The notes: generated by a model from the sequence alone, not told the origin. A DNA stretch of 40,061 nt from Clostridium thailandense (GCF_019207025.1 NZ_JAEEGC010000100.1:1-40061), one strand, 5' to 3'; shown: positions 26,341 through 35,814, counted from the first letter of the stretch. Numbers and translations are program-made.

Positions 26341-26754
26341 CTACTTTAATTCTAAAAATCTACCCCAAATGTCAGTATACTTTTTCTTTAAATTTACTAT
26401 TTTAAAATTCTTATCTACAAAAGCGTGTGTGGTTTTTCCCTTTGCTAAAAGCTTTCCATCTCTTTCTCTTATTATATCATAATTAAAAATAACCTTAACA
26501 GGAGATATACTTTCTATAAAAGTTTTCACTATTATATCATCTTCATATTTAGCACCTTCATTATATTTACAGTAACTTTCTACTAAAGGTAGCAATACTC
26601 CCTTTTCCTCCATTTGACTATATGTAATTCCTGATTCCATTATAAAGTCGCTCCTGCCGACTTCAAACCACGGATAATAATTTGAATGATGAACTATTCC
26701 CATTTGGTCTGTTTCTACATATCTTACTTTTAATTTACTTTCACTTATATACAT
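26341..26754 (-). CDS. Acyl-CoA thioesterase, YbgC/4HBT hot-dog family
   Basis: 137 residues. The hot-dog-fold signature VRYVETDQMGIVHHSNYYPWFE lies near the N-terminus (10-31), with the catalytic-type Asp in TDQMG. Family members hydrolyse short- or medium-chain acyl-CoA or act in menaquinone/lipid metabolism. The length is typical. It is a single gene and the substrate is unknown. Confidence 0.9.
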   Translation of the reverse strand: MYISESKLKVRYVETDQMGIVHHSNYYPWFEVGRSDFIMESGITYSQMEEKGVLLPLVESYCKYNEGAKYEDDIIVKTFIESISPVKVIFNYDIIRERDGKLLAKGKTTHAFVDKNFKIVNLKKKYTDIWGRFLELK

Positions 26755-26962
26755 TTTTTTACCTACCTTTTTAAGTTATTTACATATAGTATATATTTTA
26801 CTATTATAATATATTTTGTCCATAGTGTTCCATTATGAGAGAAAAAATTCAAGATGTAATCGTTGGAGCTTAAACCTTTAATCAATAATATAGAAATTTC
26901 AGTTGTAGATATCTTAGTAGAGCATAAAATTCAGTGAAATATAAGTTAGCTGTAACATAATT

Positions 26963-27035
26963 GTAACATTTAATTTTTACAATAAAAATATGGAAAACAA
27001 AATTATATTTTCCATATAAATATTTACAATGTTAC
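26963..27035. promoter_or_regulatory. Compound palindrome upstream of the secreted protein gene
   Basis: An outer dyad GTAACATT (26963-26970) / AATGTTAC (27028-27035) encloses an inner 10-bp dyad ATATGGAAAA (26988-26997) / TTTTCCATAT (27008-27017). The segment is AT-rich and lies 56 bases before the ATG at 27091. A further TGTAACAT copy lies just upstream (26951). The rest of the 26755-27090 gap holds no gene. Confidence 0.5.
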
Positions 27036-27090
27036 TTTTAAAAAATTATAAAAATAAATTTAAAATACTATTATCTAGGAGGTAATTTTA

Positions 27091-29067
27091 ATGAAAATTT
27101 CTAAAAAACCACTTGCTATTTTATCAACCATAGCAACATCTGGAATAATAGCAGCTGCTTTATCTACACCAGTATCTGCTAAACCAACAACTATAGTAGT
27201 AACTGATACAGATTCTAAAATATATGAATACAGTTATGATGATTTAAAGACATCTGCTGCTGCAGCTGTATTAGGTGATACTACTGGTGCTAAATTATAT
27301 AATGATTTTATATCGAGAAAAAGTTCGATAAAAGCTTTCTATGATGATACACAAAAATCATATATAGATTTTTCCGTTGTAGCATCAGCTGCAGCTGATG
27401 CTGCAGCAAATGGTACAACTTTTGATTTTAAGTCATTTACAGAAACAGCAGCTACAGAATCACTGACAACAAATAAAGTATCTGTTGACACTAGCGGAAA
27501 TATAACTACAACTGCAGGAGGCACTGCTACAGGTGGATCTACTAACACTACTCCTTCTGGAAATTCCGAAAATGACTTAAAAACAAAACTTGATAGTCTT
27601 GTAACTGCTGGAACTATAACAGAAGACCAAGAAGCTTCAATTATAGCTTTAGATCTTTTCACTCCACCTACTAATACTACAGGTGGATCTACCAGCGATA
27701 CCCCTCCTTCAGGAACTTCTGAAAATAGTGCAAAGACAAAACTTGACACTCTTGTAACTGCAGGAACTATAACAGAAGCTCAAGAAACTGCTGTATTAGA
27801 TGCTTTAAAACCTTCTGATAATGGTAATCCTAATGGTGGTAGTACTAGTGGTACAAGCACTACTACTGGAACTGCTACATATTCACAAAGTGGTAATACT
27901 GTAACTCAATCAAATCAAAATATTACTGCTTCTGGTACTGATCAATCTGCTGTAAAAGTTACTGATAGTGGTACTTATACCTTATCAGATTCTACAATAA
28001 CGACATCTGGAGATACTTCTTCAATGGATGACAGCAGTTTCTACGGACTTAATGCCGCTGTACTTGCGGAATCAGGAAGTAAAATAACACTTTCAAATAC
28101 AACCATAAATACAAGCGGGGCAGGTGCTAATGGTGTTTTTGCATGTGGTGAAGGATCTATAGTTAATTTGTCTAATATAAAAATTAATTGTACTGCCACA
28201 GGATCTCATGGTGTAGATGCAACTAAAGCTGGAGTATTAAATCTAAATAATGTAGATATAGTTACTTCTGGAGATGGTGCTTCAGGTGCTATTGCAACTG
28301 ATAGAGGCGGTGGAACGATAAATGTTACAGGTGGTGTTGTTACTACAAATGGAACTAAGTCTCCAGGCATTTATTCAACAGGAGATATTACAGTGTCAAA
28401 TGGCACATTTACTACTAACAAATCAGAGGCTGTAACAATAGAAGGAGAGAATTCTGTAAAAGCAACAGATTGTACATTTACAAGTAAAAAGAACTATGGT
28501 GTATTTATATATCAGAGTTTTTCGGGTGACGCTGAGGTTGGTTCTGGAACCTTTACAATGGAAGGCGGATCAATTACAGCAAATGAAGGCCCTATGTTCT
28601 ATTCTACAAATACTACTGCAGTAATTAATTTAAAAGATGCAACCCTAAATACTTCTTCAGGAATACTTTTGAAAGCAGGCGCTGATCAATGGGGAACAAC
28701 AGGATCTAATGGTTCAAATGTAACTTTAAATGCTGACTCTCAAAATCTTACAGGAAATGTTGAATTAGACAATATTAGTACAGCTTCATTAAGCTTAAAG
28801 AACAATTCATCACTAAAGAGTACTATTAATTCAGCCAATACTGCTAAATCAATAACAGTATCTCTTGATAGTGCAAGTACTTGGAACGTTACAGGAAATT
28901 CTTATATAACTAGCCTTACTGATGCTGATACTACATTAGCAAATATTAATGATAATGGATTTACTATCTATTACGATTCAAATAATAGTAACAATAATTG
29001 GCTTAATGGTAAGACATATACATTGAAAGATGCTGGTAAACTTACACCAATGTCAACTTCAAATTAA
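27091..29067 (+). CDS. Large secreted beta-helix protein with repeated modules
   Basis: 658 residues. The signal peptide is 1-30, with a VSA|KP cleavage site. A region of about 31-140 is followed by two copies of a helical module (about 160-188 and 211-239; e.g. KTKLDSLVTAGTITE and KTKLDTLVTAGTITE), linked by Thr/Ser/Gly-rich spacers. The C-terminal two thirds (about 265-640) is a Ser/Thr/Asn-rich ladder of short strands, as in right-handed parallel beta-helix surface proteins. No sorting motif, SLH domain or catalytic residues were recognised. A strong AGGAGG site precedes the ATG. Role in adhesion or as a carbohydrate-active enzyme is possible but not shown. Confidence 0.8.
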   Translation: MKISKKPLAILSTIATSGIIAAALSTPVSAKPTTIVVTDTDSKIYEYSYDDLKTSAAAAVLGDTTGAKLYNDFISRKSSIKAFYDDTQKSYIDFSVVASAAADAAANGTTFDFKSFTETAATESLTTNKVSVDTSGNITTTAGGTATGGSTNTTPSGNSENDLKTKLDSLVTAGTITEDQEASIIALDLFTPPTNTTGGSTSDTPPSGTSENSAKTKLDTLVTAGTITEAQETAVLDALKPSDNGNPNGGSTSGTSTTTGTATYSQSGNTVTQSNQNITASGTDQSAVKVTDSGTYTLSDSTITTSGDTSSMDDSSFYGLNAAVLAESGSKITLSNTTINTSGAGANGVFACGEGSIVNLSNIKINCTATGSHGVDATKAGVLNLNNVDIVTSGDGASGAIATDRGGGTINVTGGVVTTNGTKSPGIYSTGDITVSNGTFTTNKSEAVTIEGENSVKATDCTFTSKKNYGVFIYQSFSGDAEVGSGTFTMEGGSITANEGPMFYSTNTTAVINLKDATLNTSSGILLKAGADQWGTTGSNGSNVTLNADSQNLTGNVELDNISTASLSLKNNSSLKSTINSANTAKSITVSLDSASTWNVTGNSYITSLTDADTTLANINDNGFTIYYDSNNSNNNWLNGKTYTLKDAGKLTPMSTSN

Positions 29068-29153
29068 GATTAAAATCAATAAGTTTCATGTACAATATCT
29101 ACATTTTCAAAATTAGTATTACCTAATATCAGAGTCGCATAATTTATAAAAAT

Positions 29154-29179
29154 AGAGCTGAGATTCTACTCTCAGCTCT
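29154..29179 (+). terminator. Terminator hairpin after the secreted protein, repeated at 39.9 kb
   Basis: AGAGCTGAGA (29154-29163), loop TTCTAC, TCTCAGCTCT (29170-29179), followed by a T-rich stretch. A near copy in the same orientation is at 39935-39960. Confidence 0.75.
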
Positions 29180-29212
29180 GGTATTTTCCTTTACTTTCAT
29201 AAATTATTATAG

Positions 29213-29368
29213 TTACCTACCTTTATCTACATATGTTAGTATTCCTGTACCACATCCTACATCCAAAATTTTTTGATTTTCGCTCACATTTACAAAATTA
29301 ATCATAGCCTTACCAAATTTTGATACAAAAGAATGTTTATTATCATATAAATCACTATTCCATTTCAT
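29213..29368 (-). pseudogene. Truncated SAM-dependent methyltransferase
   Basis: 51 codons starting MKWNSDLYDNKHSFVSKFGK, with SAM motif I ILDVGCGTG near residue 35-42, then an abrupt stop after TYVDKGR. A normal member of this family is about 250 residues long. A good ribosome site (GGAGG) precedes the ATG. It is divergent from the Crp/Fnr gene. It is the surviving N-terminal stub of a methyltransferase gene, probably cut by a deletion. Confidence 0.75.
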
Positions 29369-29478
29369 TTTTTCTGCCTCCATAAATTGTTTTACTATAT
29401 TATTACATAAACCTTTGATTAAGAATGTAAACTATGCTACAATCAAAAAAATAATTACTAACATGGAGGTGTTTTTTA

Positions 29479-30129
29479 TTGAATAAGTGGGAATTATTTT
29501 TAGGTCACAAAATAGGTATGCCCGCTGAATTATTTGAAATTTTTAATACAAAACCTTCACAGATGTTTAAAAATAACCAAATAATTTATCGCCAAGGAGA
29601 AATTGCTGAAAATTTTTATTACTTAAAAGAAGGAAAAGTTCAAGCTTTTGTGAATTCTTTAGACGGTTTAGAAAAAATTTTAACAATTTATAAAAAGGGA
29701 GAAATTTTTGGAGAAGCTTCTTTTTTCGATGGCTTTCCAAGAATGTCATCAGCAAGAACTTTTTCAGATTCAGAAATTATCACTATTACTAAAGCTGATA
29801 TTATTATATATTTTCAAAAGGAACCCCTTTTTGCATTAAATTTCATAGAACTTCTATCTCAAAAAGTTAGGATGCTATCGAATGAAATTGACAATATTTC
29901 ATTTTTATCTGCTGAAAAAAGAATTGCCCAATATCTATTAAATAAGAATCTATATACGAATTTCTCTATTGATTGTACCCATGAAGATATTGGTAAAGCT
30001 GTAGGGGTGAGTAGAATTACAGTAAGCAGAATTTTAAACAAATTTTCTAAGCATCAATGGATTTACACTAAGTATAGAAAAATCCTAATATTAAACCAAA
30101 ATGCTCTTTTAAAATTATTAGAATCATAG
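29479..30129 (+). CDS. Crp/Fnr-family transcriptional regulator
   Basis: 216 residues. A cyclic-nucleotide-binding-type beta-roll (about 15-130) with EGKVQAFVNS and GEIFGEASFFDGFPRMSSART segments is joined by a helix to a winged HTH (about 165-205) containing HEDIGKAVGVSRITVSRILNKF. No Fnr-type four-cysteine cluster was seen, so oxygen sensing through an Fe-S cluster is not supported. TTG start at 29479, placed by GGAGGTG. It faces a methyltransferase remnant, which may have been its target. Confidence 0.9.
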   Translation: MNKWELFLGHKIGMPAELFEIFNTKPSQMFKNNQIIYRQGEIAENFYYLKEGKVQAFVNSLDGLEKILTIYKKGEIFGEASFFDGFPRMSSARTFSDSEIITITKADIIIYFQKEPLFALNFIELLSQKVRMLSNEIDNISFLSAEKRIAQYLLNKNLYTNFSIDCTHEDIGKAVGVSRITVSRILNKFSKHQWIYTKYRKILILNQNALLKLLES

Positions 30130-30136
30130 TTTACAC

Positions 30137-30383
30137 TTAAATCGACTTTATTTTATTATACATTTTATCAGGTGAGTATTGTTGATCAATAACTTTATTT
30201 ACACCAAAGCTTCCAATAAGTAAACCTAACATCCCAAAAGTAATAAATATTAAATAAATTAAAATTCCTACTACCCTTCTGATTTCCTTTATTCCTTTAA
30301 AGAAAAACAGTGGAAAGACTATAACCATAGTGACTACCTTAAGCAGTCATCCCATTTTTGTTAACAAAATTCATAATATTCAA
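30137..30383 (-). pseudogene. Small membrane protein gene with an apparent frameshift
   Basis: AAGGAGGG precedes TTG at 30383, which opens MNIMNFVNKNGMTA and stops at 30339. In another frame, from just there to 30137, runs a plausible continuation (LKVVTMVIVFPLFFFKGIK..., about two membrane segments). One base gained or lost near 30340 would join both parts into an ~82-residue protein. The downstream part could still be made from an ATG at 30328 with a weaker ribosome site. Function unknown. Confidence 0.55.
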
Positions 30384-30523
30384 TAATTAGCCCTCCTTAC
30401 ATATATCAGTCACTTTACAATATTGCCATCTTTTGCACCAGTTGTTTCTCCCAGTCCATATTTCATTTATACTTTCTTTTGCCTTGGTCTACTATCTCCT
30501 TATCTCTTTATGTAGCATTGACT

Positions 30524-31555
30524 TTAAACTTTTACTATCTCTTCTGGTATTTCTAAAAAATATGAAAACAATTCAACATCAATGCTATCATTAAAATCTT
30601 TTTTAATTGGCTTAATCACGGATACTTGTCTTTTAAATCCATTAATTCCGAGTTCCTTATTTATTGTAAAAAACGCTAAAGCTAATGCAGAAGTTCTATG
30701 TACTGGTTTTTTATCTAAATATTCCTTGGAATAAAAATTAAGTTGTATGTCATCTTCAGATTCATATTCAAGGATTAACAAATTCATTCCTTTGGGACAA
30801 ATTTCTTCTAAATGAGCTGTATGTTCTTTTTTCATTTGCTCAATCTGATTTTGCGATAAGGACTTTGCCCATTCGCTCTCAAATATGCGATTTGATTCTT
30901 CCCAAATGTCATGATGCCCAACTTTGTCAATATAAAAAAAATGAGTTCTCTTTTCAAAAGAGCCATAAAAACAAAACCTATTTCCTTTTTCCATTTCACT
31001 AAATTCAACACACATTGATTGATTTATTAACACCTGCTTAGATTCCCTATCTACTTTTAAAGTAATGTCTAATTCTTCTGATAAATCTATTGAAGGGAAG
31101 TCCTCATTTTGATTCTGTACATAAGCCACTATAGCCATCTCACCTAAATCAACTTCATCCCAATTAATTGTAGACATTCCAATCTCAACAAAATGTTGCA
31201 ATTGCATGTATCCTTCATGCCCCATACCATACATATAGCTTGACCTTGAAGATGAAAAGGTCATTTTTTGTTTTTGAATAATTATTTCAGATATATGTAT
31301 ATAGTAAGAATTCAGTTCTTGACTAAAACTATTAATCATTTCCTCTCTATTTGAAGCATATTCTGGTATTTCTTCTATATCTCTTTCTTCATTAAGACAG
31401 TAAGGCAATCTATATATGGCCCATAATACATTCCGATTTTCTTCTAAAGTTATAGAAATTATGTGAATTTCTTTTCCCCTAAGCTTTACTATTTTATTTA
31501 TGAGAATTTCTTTTTTAGGTAAAATCATATTTTTCTTTAAATCTTTTAAAAGCAT
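30524..31555 (-). CDS. Hypothetical protein (343 aa)
   Basis: Soluble, no signal peptide or membrane segment. Rich in acidic and aromatic residues. A tyrosine-rich stretch MTFSSSRSSYMYGMGHEGY lies at about 119-137. AGAGGAG precedes the ATG at 31555. I do not recognise the family. The length and lack of low-complexity repeats argue that it is a real gene. The neighbouring DUF1835 gene is on the same strand, 225 bases upstream. Confidence 0.7.
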   Translation of the reverse strand: MLLKDLKKNMILPKKEILINKIVKLRGKEIHIISITLEENRNVLWAIYRLPYCLNEERDIEEIPEYASNREEMINSFSQELNSYYIHISEIIIQKQKMTFSSSRSSYMYGMGHEGYMQLQHFVEIGMSTINWDEVDLGEMAIVAYVQNQNEDFPSIDLSEELDITLKVDRESKQVLINQSMCVEFSEMEKGNRFCFYGSFEKRTHFFYIDKVGHHDIWEESNRIFESEWAKSLSQNQIEQMKKEHTAHLEEICPKGMNLLILEYESEDDIQLNFYSKEYLDKKPVHRTSALALAFFTINKELGINGFKRQVSVIKPIKKDFNDSIDVELFSYFLEIPEEIVKV

Positions 31556-31605
31556 ATTTTATCTCCTCTCTTAACGATAAATAGTAACTAACTCACTATA
31601 AGAAT

Positions 31606-31662
31606 TCACAGAACAATTTTAGCATCTTCTATTTTAATGTTTAAATAACTCTTATTAAACAT
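31606..31662 (-). CDS. Very short reading frame behind a duplicated promoter/RBS segment
   Basis: 18 codons beginning MFNKSYLNIKIEDAKIVL. AAAAGGTAGATTAAT precedes the ATG at 31662. The upstream 68 bases match those before the 80-aa gene at 38174. It may be the stub of a lost gene or a leader peptide of the gene that follows at 31555. Confidence 0.35.
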   Translation of the reverse strand: MFNKSYLNIKIEDAKIVL

Positions 31663-31779
31663 ATTAATCTACCTTTTTCAAAATTGATTTTTTATAAAAA
31701 TAAAGATTATGATAAAATTCTTATTTAACTATGCATTTATTTTCACTTTCTTTGCTCACAATAATTTGTTATTCATTTA

Positions 31780-32808
31780 TCATCCCCTCAAATTTTTAAC
31801 CTGTCCGATTGTCAATCCTGTTTTCTCCGCAATAGTTTCTACCTCCAGAACATCTAATAAATTCTTAGCTATCCTTATTTGCTCTTCTAATTTTCCCTGA
31901 TCTTTGATCTCATTAATAAATTCTAATTTTTTCTCTTTATCTCTTTTCCTCTGATTCCAGAACTCCATATATTCTGGAAAACTGCATAAGTATTCTAATC
32001 CTTCATTAGTTATACAGATCTCCATCTCCCGCATAACTCCAAACTTACCTTTATAGCCCAGTTTGTCTGATTTCACAAGTTGTTTAACTCTCCAAAATAT
32101 ATAGACATCTGAAATTCTTGGCTCTGTATTACCAAGAACATCGCCAACAATTCTTGCTGACTTTTTATATTCTTTATCAGTAAATTTCAATATTTCTTTA
32201 TCAAAATATTCCTCACTCACACTTAACATTTCTCCATTTTTGTAACTACGCAATATAGAATTTTCTTTAGTCAATTTTCTCCAATTATCTAATAACCTTT
32301 CATGTTCACCTATTTCTATCTTCTTTGCTAGTTTAAAATATTCCCCTAATCTTTCAACTATAATTTCCGATGCAGAGTTTGCAATATATGTAAACACCCT
32401 ACCTTGGTTATTTTCTATTATTTTATCAGAAACATTAATACCATAAAGATTTACTTCTTTATCTTTTAACAAATGAAGCGTATACAGCATACCACAAATT
32501 TCTCTATCGCAATGTCCATACCAAAGATACACAGCATCTTCACTATTTATTTCAGAAATGTTAGAATAAAACTTCTTATAGTTATCCTCAAGTTCGTTTT
32601 TATCGTAGTAAAAATAATCTTCTTCTTCATTTAGTTCATTCCACCAAACTGATCTATTCTTAACATCTTTCAAATTATTTATTGCCCCATTTGAAATATT
32701 ATCATAAAGTGCTATAAGTTTGTCTCCATTAATGATTTTTTTGCTGATTGCTTGCTTAAAACACCCCTCAGCACTTTCAGAAAAAACTATATGAATTATT
32801 TTACTCAT
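31780..32808 (-). CDS. DUF1835/DUF3658 domain protein with an Rpn-like C-terminal tail
   Basis: 342 residues. The N-terminal half (about 1-130) fits DUF1835 (start MSKIIHIVFSESAEGCFKQA, then VWWNEL and LWYGHCDREIC). The middle (about 130-270) fits DUF3658 (SVSEEYFDKEIL, RVKQLVKSDKLGY). These pairs occur in Firmicutes with unknown function. The last 35 residues (RIAKNLLDVLEVETIAEKTGLTIGQVKNLRG) form the short helix-turn-helix tail normally found at the end of Rpn/PD-(D/E)XK transposase-like proteins. The ATG at 32808 follows GGAGGTTATT. Confidence 0.8.
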   Translation of the reverse strand: MSKIIHIVFSESAEGCFKQAISKKIINGDKLIALYDNISNGAINNLKDVKNRSVWWNELNEEEDYFYYDKNELEDNYKKFYSNISEINSEDAVYLWYGHCDREICGMLYTLHLLKDKEVNLYGINVSDKIIENNQGRVFTYIANSASEIIVERLGEYFKLAKKIEIGEHERLLDNWRKLTKENSILRSYKNGEMLSVSEEYFDKEILKFTDKEYKKSARIVGDVLGNTEPRISDVYIFWRVKQLVKSDKLGYKGKFGVMREMEICITNEGLEYLCSFPEYMEFWNQRKRDKEKKLEFINEIKDQGKLEEQIRIAKNLLDVLEVETIAEKTGLTIGQVKNLRG

Positions 32809-32822
32809 AATAACCTCCATCA

Positions 32823-33068
32823 TTATCTTATATTCTGCTTTTCTCTTACTATAAGTCGTATAGTCCTTATAAGAATAAAACTATAAATGACATCGTAAAT
32901 ATCACTAAAGTATTCATTTTCAATCAATGTACTTAAATAAAAAAATATATCAGAAATAGTTGTAAAAACTACAATTTTAACCAATAATAGTTTATGATTT
33001 CTACAAAACTCAATATAATATCCATACATGGATAATAATACTCCGAGTATCAATCCTAATGCAATCAT
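32823..33068 (-). CDS. Small membrane protein (81 aa)
   Basis: Two to three hydrophobic segments (about 1-20, 28-47, 56-74) with a basic C-terminus (RTIRLIVREKQNIR). Its stop codon (TAA) touches the ATG-containing start region of the DUF1835 gene (TAATGATGGAGG), so the two are probably translated from one message. No family recognised. Confidence 0.65.
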   Translation of the reverse strand: MIALGLILGVLLSMYGYYIEFCRNHKLLLVKIVVFTTISDIFFYLSTLIENEYFSDIYDVIYSFILIRTIRLIVREKQNIR

Positions 33069-33114
33069 AATAATTCCTATGGAAATGATTCTATTTCGGT
33101 TATCCTTAATATAT

Positions 33115-33336
33115 CTATCTTTTCAAATAAAGTCCTTTAATTGGTGCAACCTTTGCAATTTCCTTGCGAATTTCTAGTTTAATCATTATATAAATTTTAA
33201 TTTTATTTACCAGTCCTGATTTTAAAAGTTCATTTGCATATTTCTTCATTACCCTTGTTTTTATTTCTTCACGGTTGATTTCAATGTTAATATGTCTACC
33301 ATCTGCTATAATACAGTTTTGTTTGTATACTAACAT
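33115..33336 (-). CDS. Hypothetical protein (73 aa)
   Basis: A basic, soluble small protein. GAGGAGG is 9 bases before the ATG at 33336. No recognisable domain. It precedes the small membrane protein on the same strand. Confidence 0.5.
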   Translation of the reverse strand: MLVYKQNCIIADGRHINIEINREEIKTRVMKKYANELLKSGLVNKIKIYIMIKLEIRKEIAKVAPIKGLYLKR

Positions 33337-34118
33337 AAATACGTCCTCCTCTTGTAACCTTGCAACATTCTATGAAATAATCATACTACATTGTCCCACA
33401 ATTTAGAATAATATCCTTTATTAAACATTTATTGAGTTTGTAAAATAAAGAAGAATCTTCCATAACAAATTTATTTATTTTAGTTAATGTTCTAATTCCT
33501 TCATAAGATATTTTTTTAGTTTGTTTTCTTATTAATTTCAGCATTTTTAAATAGCAAATTCTACTACTTTAACTTAAAAACCTATAACCTTTTCTTCATA
33601 GATAACTTTTTCCTCCTTAATGCTTGAACTCCTCCAGTTATAAGATACTTGTTTTGAATAATCTATTGGAGTTCCACCTACGTCAACTGAATGCCATTTA
33701 ATTATACCTTTTTTACAGTGTCTATCTTCATCCCTTTTCCAACTTCAATTACCTGTGCCTTTTTTGCATTAACAAGTTCCTTAATGTCTTGTTCATAATA
33801 TTTACTACTTGGAATACTCATAAAACCGCTTACAATAAATATAAGCAAACAAATTACTATCACTGTCCTTCTTTAATGCCTTGATTCTGTTCACCGCCCT
33901 TAAATCTTTATTAAAAAACTTTAAATACACTTATAAATGTAGTCTAGTATATTATTTGTTCAATAATAATTCTGTTTTTTCTTTGTCCTTATAATACACC
34001 TATAAACTTACGCTTTGAACATATCTTATAAAAAAACTACTGAATAAAATAAAATGTTAAACATAATAAAATCCCTTTTACTTTGCCTAAAATCACACCT
34101 AAGACATGCTTTTGAAGA
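33337..34118. other. 782-bp gap: degenerate sequence with one gene ghost
   Basis: The only coding remnant is the DUF3139-like ghost (33574-33894). The rest is AT-rich sequence with no open frame of useful length and no structured element that I could support. Confidence 0.6.
33574..33894 (-). pseudogene. Ghost of a small exported (DUF3139-like) protein, copy A
   Basis: From a GTG at 33894 (AAGGGCG in front) the three frames together read about 105 residues. They comprise VNRIKALK, then TVIVICLLIFIVSGFMSIPSS, KYYEQDIKELVNAKKAQVIEV, and finally KWHSVDVGGTPIDYSKQ to a TAA at 33574. Two frameshifts break it, one near the start and one in a run of A. The N-terminal hydrophobic stretch suggests an exported or membrane-anchored small protein. 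Confidence 0.7.
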
Positions 34119-34826
34119 TTAATTCTTAATAAATTGTTTCTCTTTATCTTTATTAAAAATAATTATATTTAAATTCTGCATATTCCCCTGCCGTGCCAAA
34201 CCATTTTTAGAAGAAGTTTTAAAATAGACTTGAAAATTTTGTACAGATTTAGAGTGTAAAATGAATTCATTAGGAGAATTACTATAAGAATTTGTAGCAA
34301 TAATAGGCTCTTTACTACTAATTTCATCTGCAAAAAAACTATCTGGAATTAACTTAATATAAAATTTCACATCTTCATCGCTAAAATTTTGAAATTGCAA
34401 ATTTCCACTTAACACAACATCACCATAAGAATCTGTTTTATAGTCACAACTACTTGTCTTTCTATTATAGTCAACTGCATTAATTCCCTTTGAAAAAGTT
34501 TTTACAGTTTTAATGATAGTAGAATTTATTGATGGAAATAATATTACAAGCACCACCAAAATTATTGGCAATAATCTAATAAATTTAGGATAAATGCCAT
34601 TTAAGTAATGAGTTACACCTTTATATCCTATTATGACCATAACAAAAGAGTAAATAACTGTATAGTGAAACCCTTGCGTTTCATTTGACCAAACCTTCAA
34701 TCCTACCATTCTTAAAATTATATCTCCCAGTGCCACTGAATTAGGAATCTCAATAGAAAATAATAACCCAAATGTAGCTAATATTAAGAAAAACGTCCCT
34801 TTTACTTTCTTTACTTTCATATCCAA
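34119..34826 (-). CDS. Membrane protein with exposed C-terminal domain (235 aa)
   Basis: N-terminal half hydrophobic with three to four membrane segments (about 10-30, 50-70, 85-105). The C-terminal ~120 residues are soluble (VVLSGNLQFQNFSDEDVKFYI, then a Ser/Asn-rich stretch), resembling an FxLYD-like or immunoglobulin-like domain outside the membrane. AGGGGGAT lies 6 bases before the TTG at 34826; an ATG two codons on is an alternative. Function unknown. Confidence 0.7.
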   Translation of the reverse strand: MDMKVKKVKGTFFLILATFGLLFSIEIPNSVALGDIILRMVGLKVWSNETQGFHYTVIYSFVMVIIGYKGVTHYLNGIYPKFIRLLPIILVVLVILFPSINSTIIKTVKTFSKGINAVDYNRKTSSCDYKTDSYGDVVLSGNLQFQNFSDEDVKFYIKLIPDSFFADEISSKEPIIATNSYSNSPNEFILHSKSVQNFQVYFKTSSKNGLARQGNMQNLNIIIFNKDKEKQFIKN

Positions 34827-34888
34827 TTTAATATCCCCCTGACTTTCAATGCCTTATTTTCTACATAAAAATACGAAAATAAATTCCC

Positions 34889-35245
34889 TCAATTTTTAAA
34901 TTTATCCATTTCAAGTGCTAAATTTAATAAAATAACAATAGCTGATATTATCTTAATTTTATCTTCAATAGAACTTCTTTTAAGAAACTCTGAATTATTT
35001 GATACATCTGCTGGATGAATGTAAAGATATACGGATATAAATATAATCACCATTAAAATAATATCAATTATAACCATAAACCATTTAGTTTTATATTTTT
35101 CTTTAGTTCTAATTACAAATATGTCATAGCATACAGCAAAAACTACAAATGTTATAGTTAATTTAAAATTATCAACCTTATAGACAAATAATAGTAAACC
35201 TAAAAATATGAATGTAACAATAAAATCAAGCGTATTTGATTTCAT
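34889..35245 (-). CDS. Small membrane protein (118 aa)
   Basis: Three to four membrane segments (about 5-22, 27-45, 55-75, 98-112). AGGGGTG lies 11 bases before the ATG at 35245. It is followed 62 bases on by the 235-residue membrane protein, probably in one operon. No family recognised. Confidence 0.65.
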   Translation of the reverse strand: MKSNTLDFIVTFIFLGLLLFVYKVDNFKLTITFVVFAVCYDIFVIRTKEKYKTKWFMVIIDIILMVIIFISVYLYIHPADVSNNSEFLKRSSIEDKIKIISAIVILLNLALEMDKFKN

Positions 35246-35267
35246 CTATACTAAATCACCCCTGTTA

Positions 35268-35758
35268 TTATAATGCAAATACAATTTTATTATCAGGTTG
35301 TACATTTTCAGCTTTTCTTTTAAACTCTATGTCATAAACCTCTTTTCTGATATAGAATTTAAAATAAGTGCCTTCTCCCATACTATACCTTAAAATAATT
35401 TTACTAATCTTTGCTTCTTTTAAGTCAGAGTCTATATCTTCTTTTTGTTCTTTAGGTAGCTGATTATAAATAATCTCTATAATTTCATTAGATATTAATT
35501 GCTTTTTTACCTGATCCTTCGATAATAAATTATTTTTAGTTTCTTTAGCTCTTAAACATTCACCAAAACTATCTGTAAAAAACGATTAACTAAATTCTTC
35601 TAAAGATAATTTATCATGAGGAATTAAAGTGTTATTATTACGAATAGCATAAAACCGTACAGTTACAGATGGTAAAACACAGAATTCCTCTCCTGCATCA
35701 AAACTCATAATAATGTCAAATGTCTGGGAAGAATATATTGTATAAGGTCTTCCCTGTG
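35268..35758 (-). pseudogene. Stop-interrupted soluble protein gene
   Basis: One continuous frame from about 35758 (GRPYTIYSSQTFDIIMSFDAG) to TAA at 35268, ending KAENVQPDNKIVFAL, about 160 residues. It is broken only by a TAA at 35586-35588 between EEFS and SFFTDSFGEC. The 5' end has no good start codon (an ATG occurs at 35708), so the front is also missing. No family recognised. Confidence 0.65.
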
Positions 35759-35814
35759 AAATTTATGATTGAAAAGGAAAAAATCAGGTAATTCTTATTA
35801 CAATTACTTTTGAC

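Noticed and set aside
27339..27749. Minus-strand 136-codon frame in the secreted gene
   Set aside because: Shadow of a repetitive Thr/Ser/Gly-rich coding region; no ribosome site.
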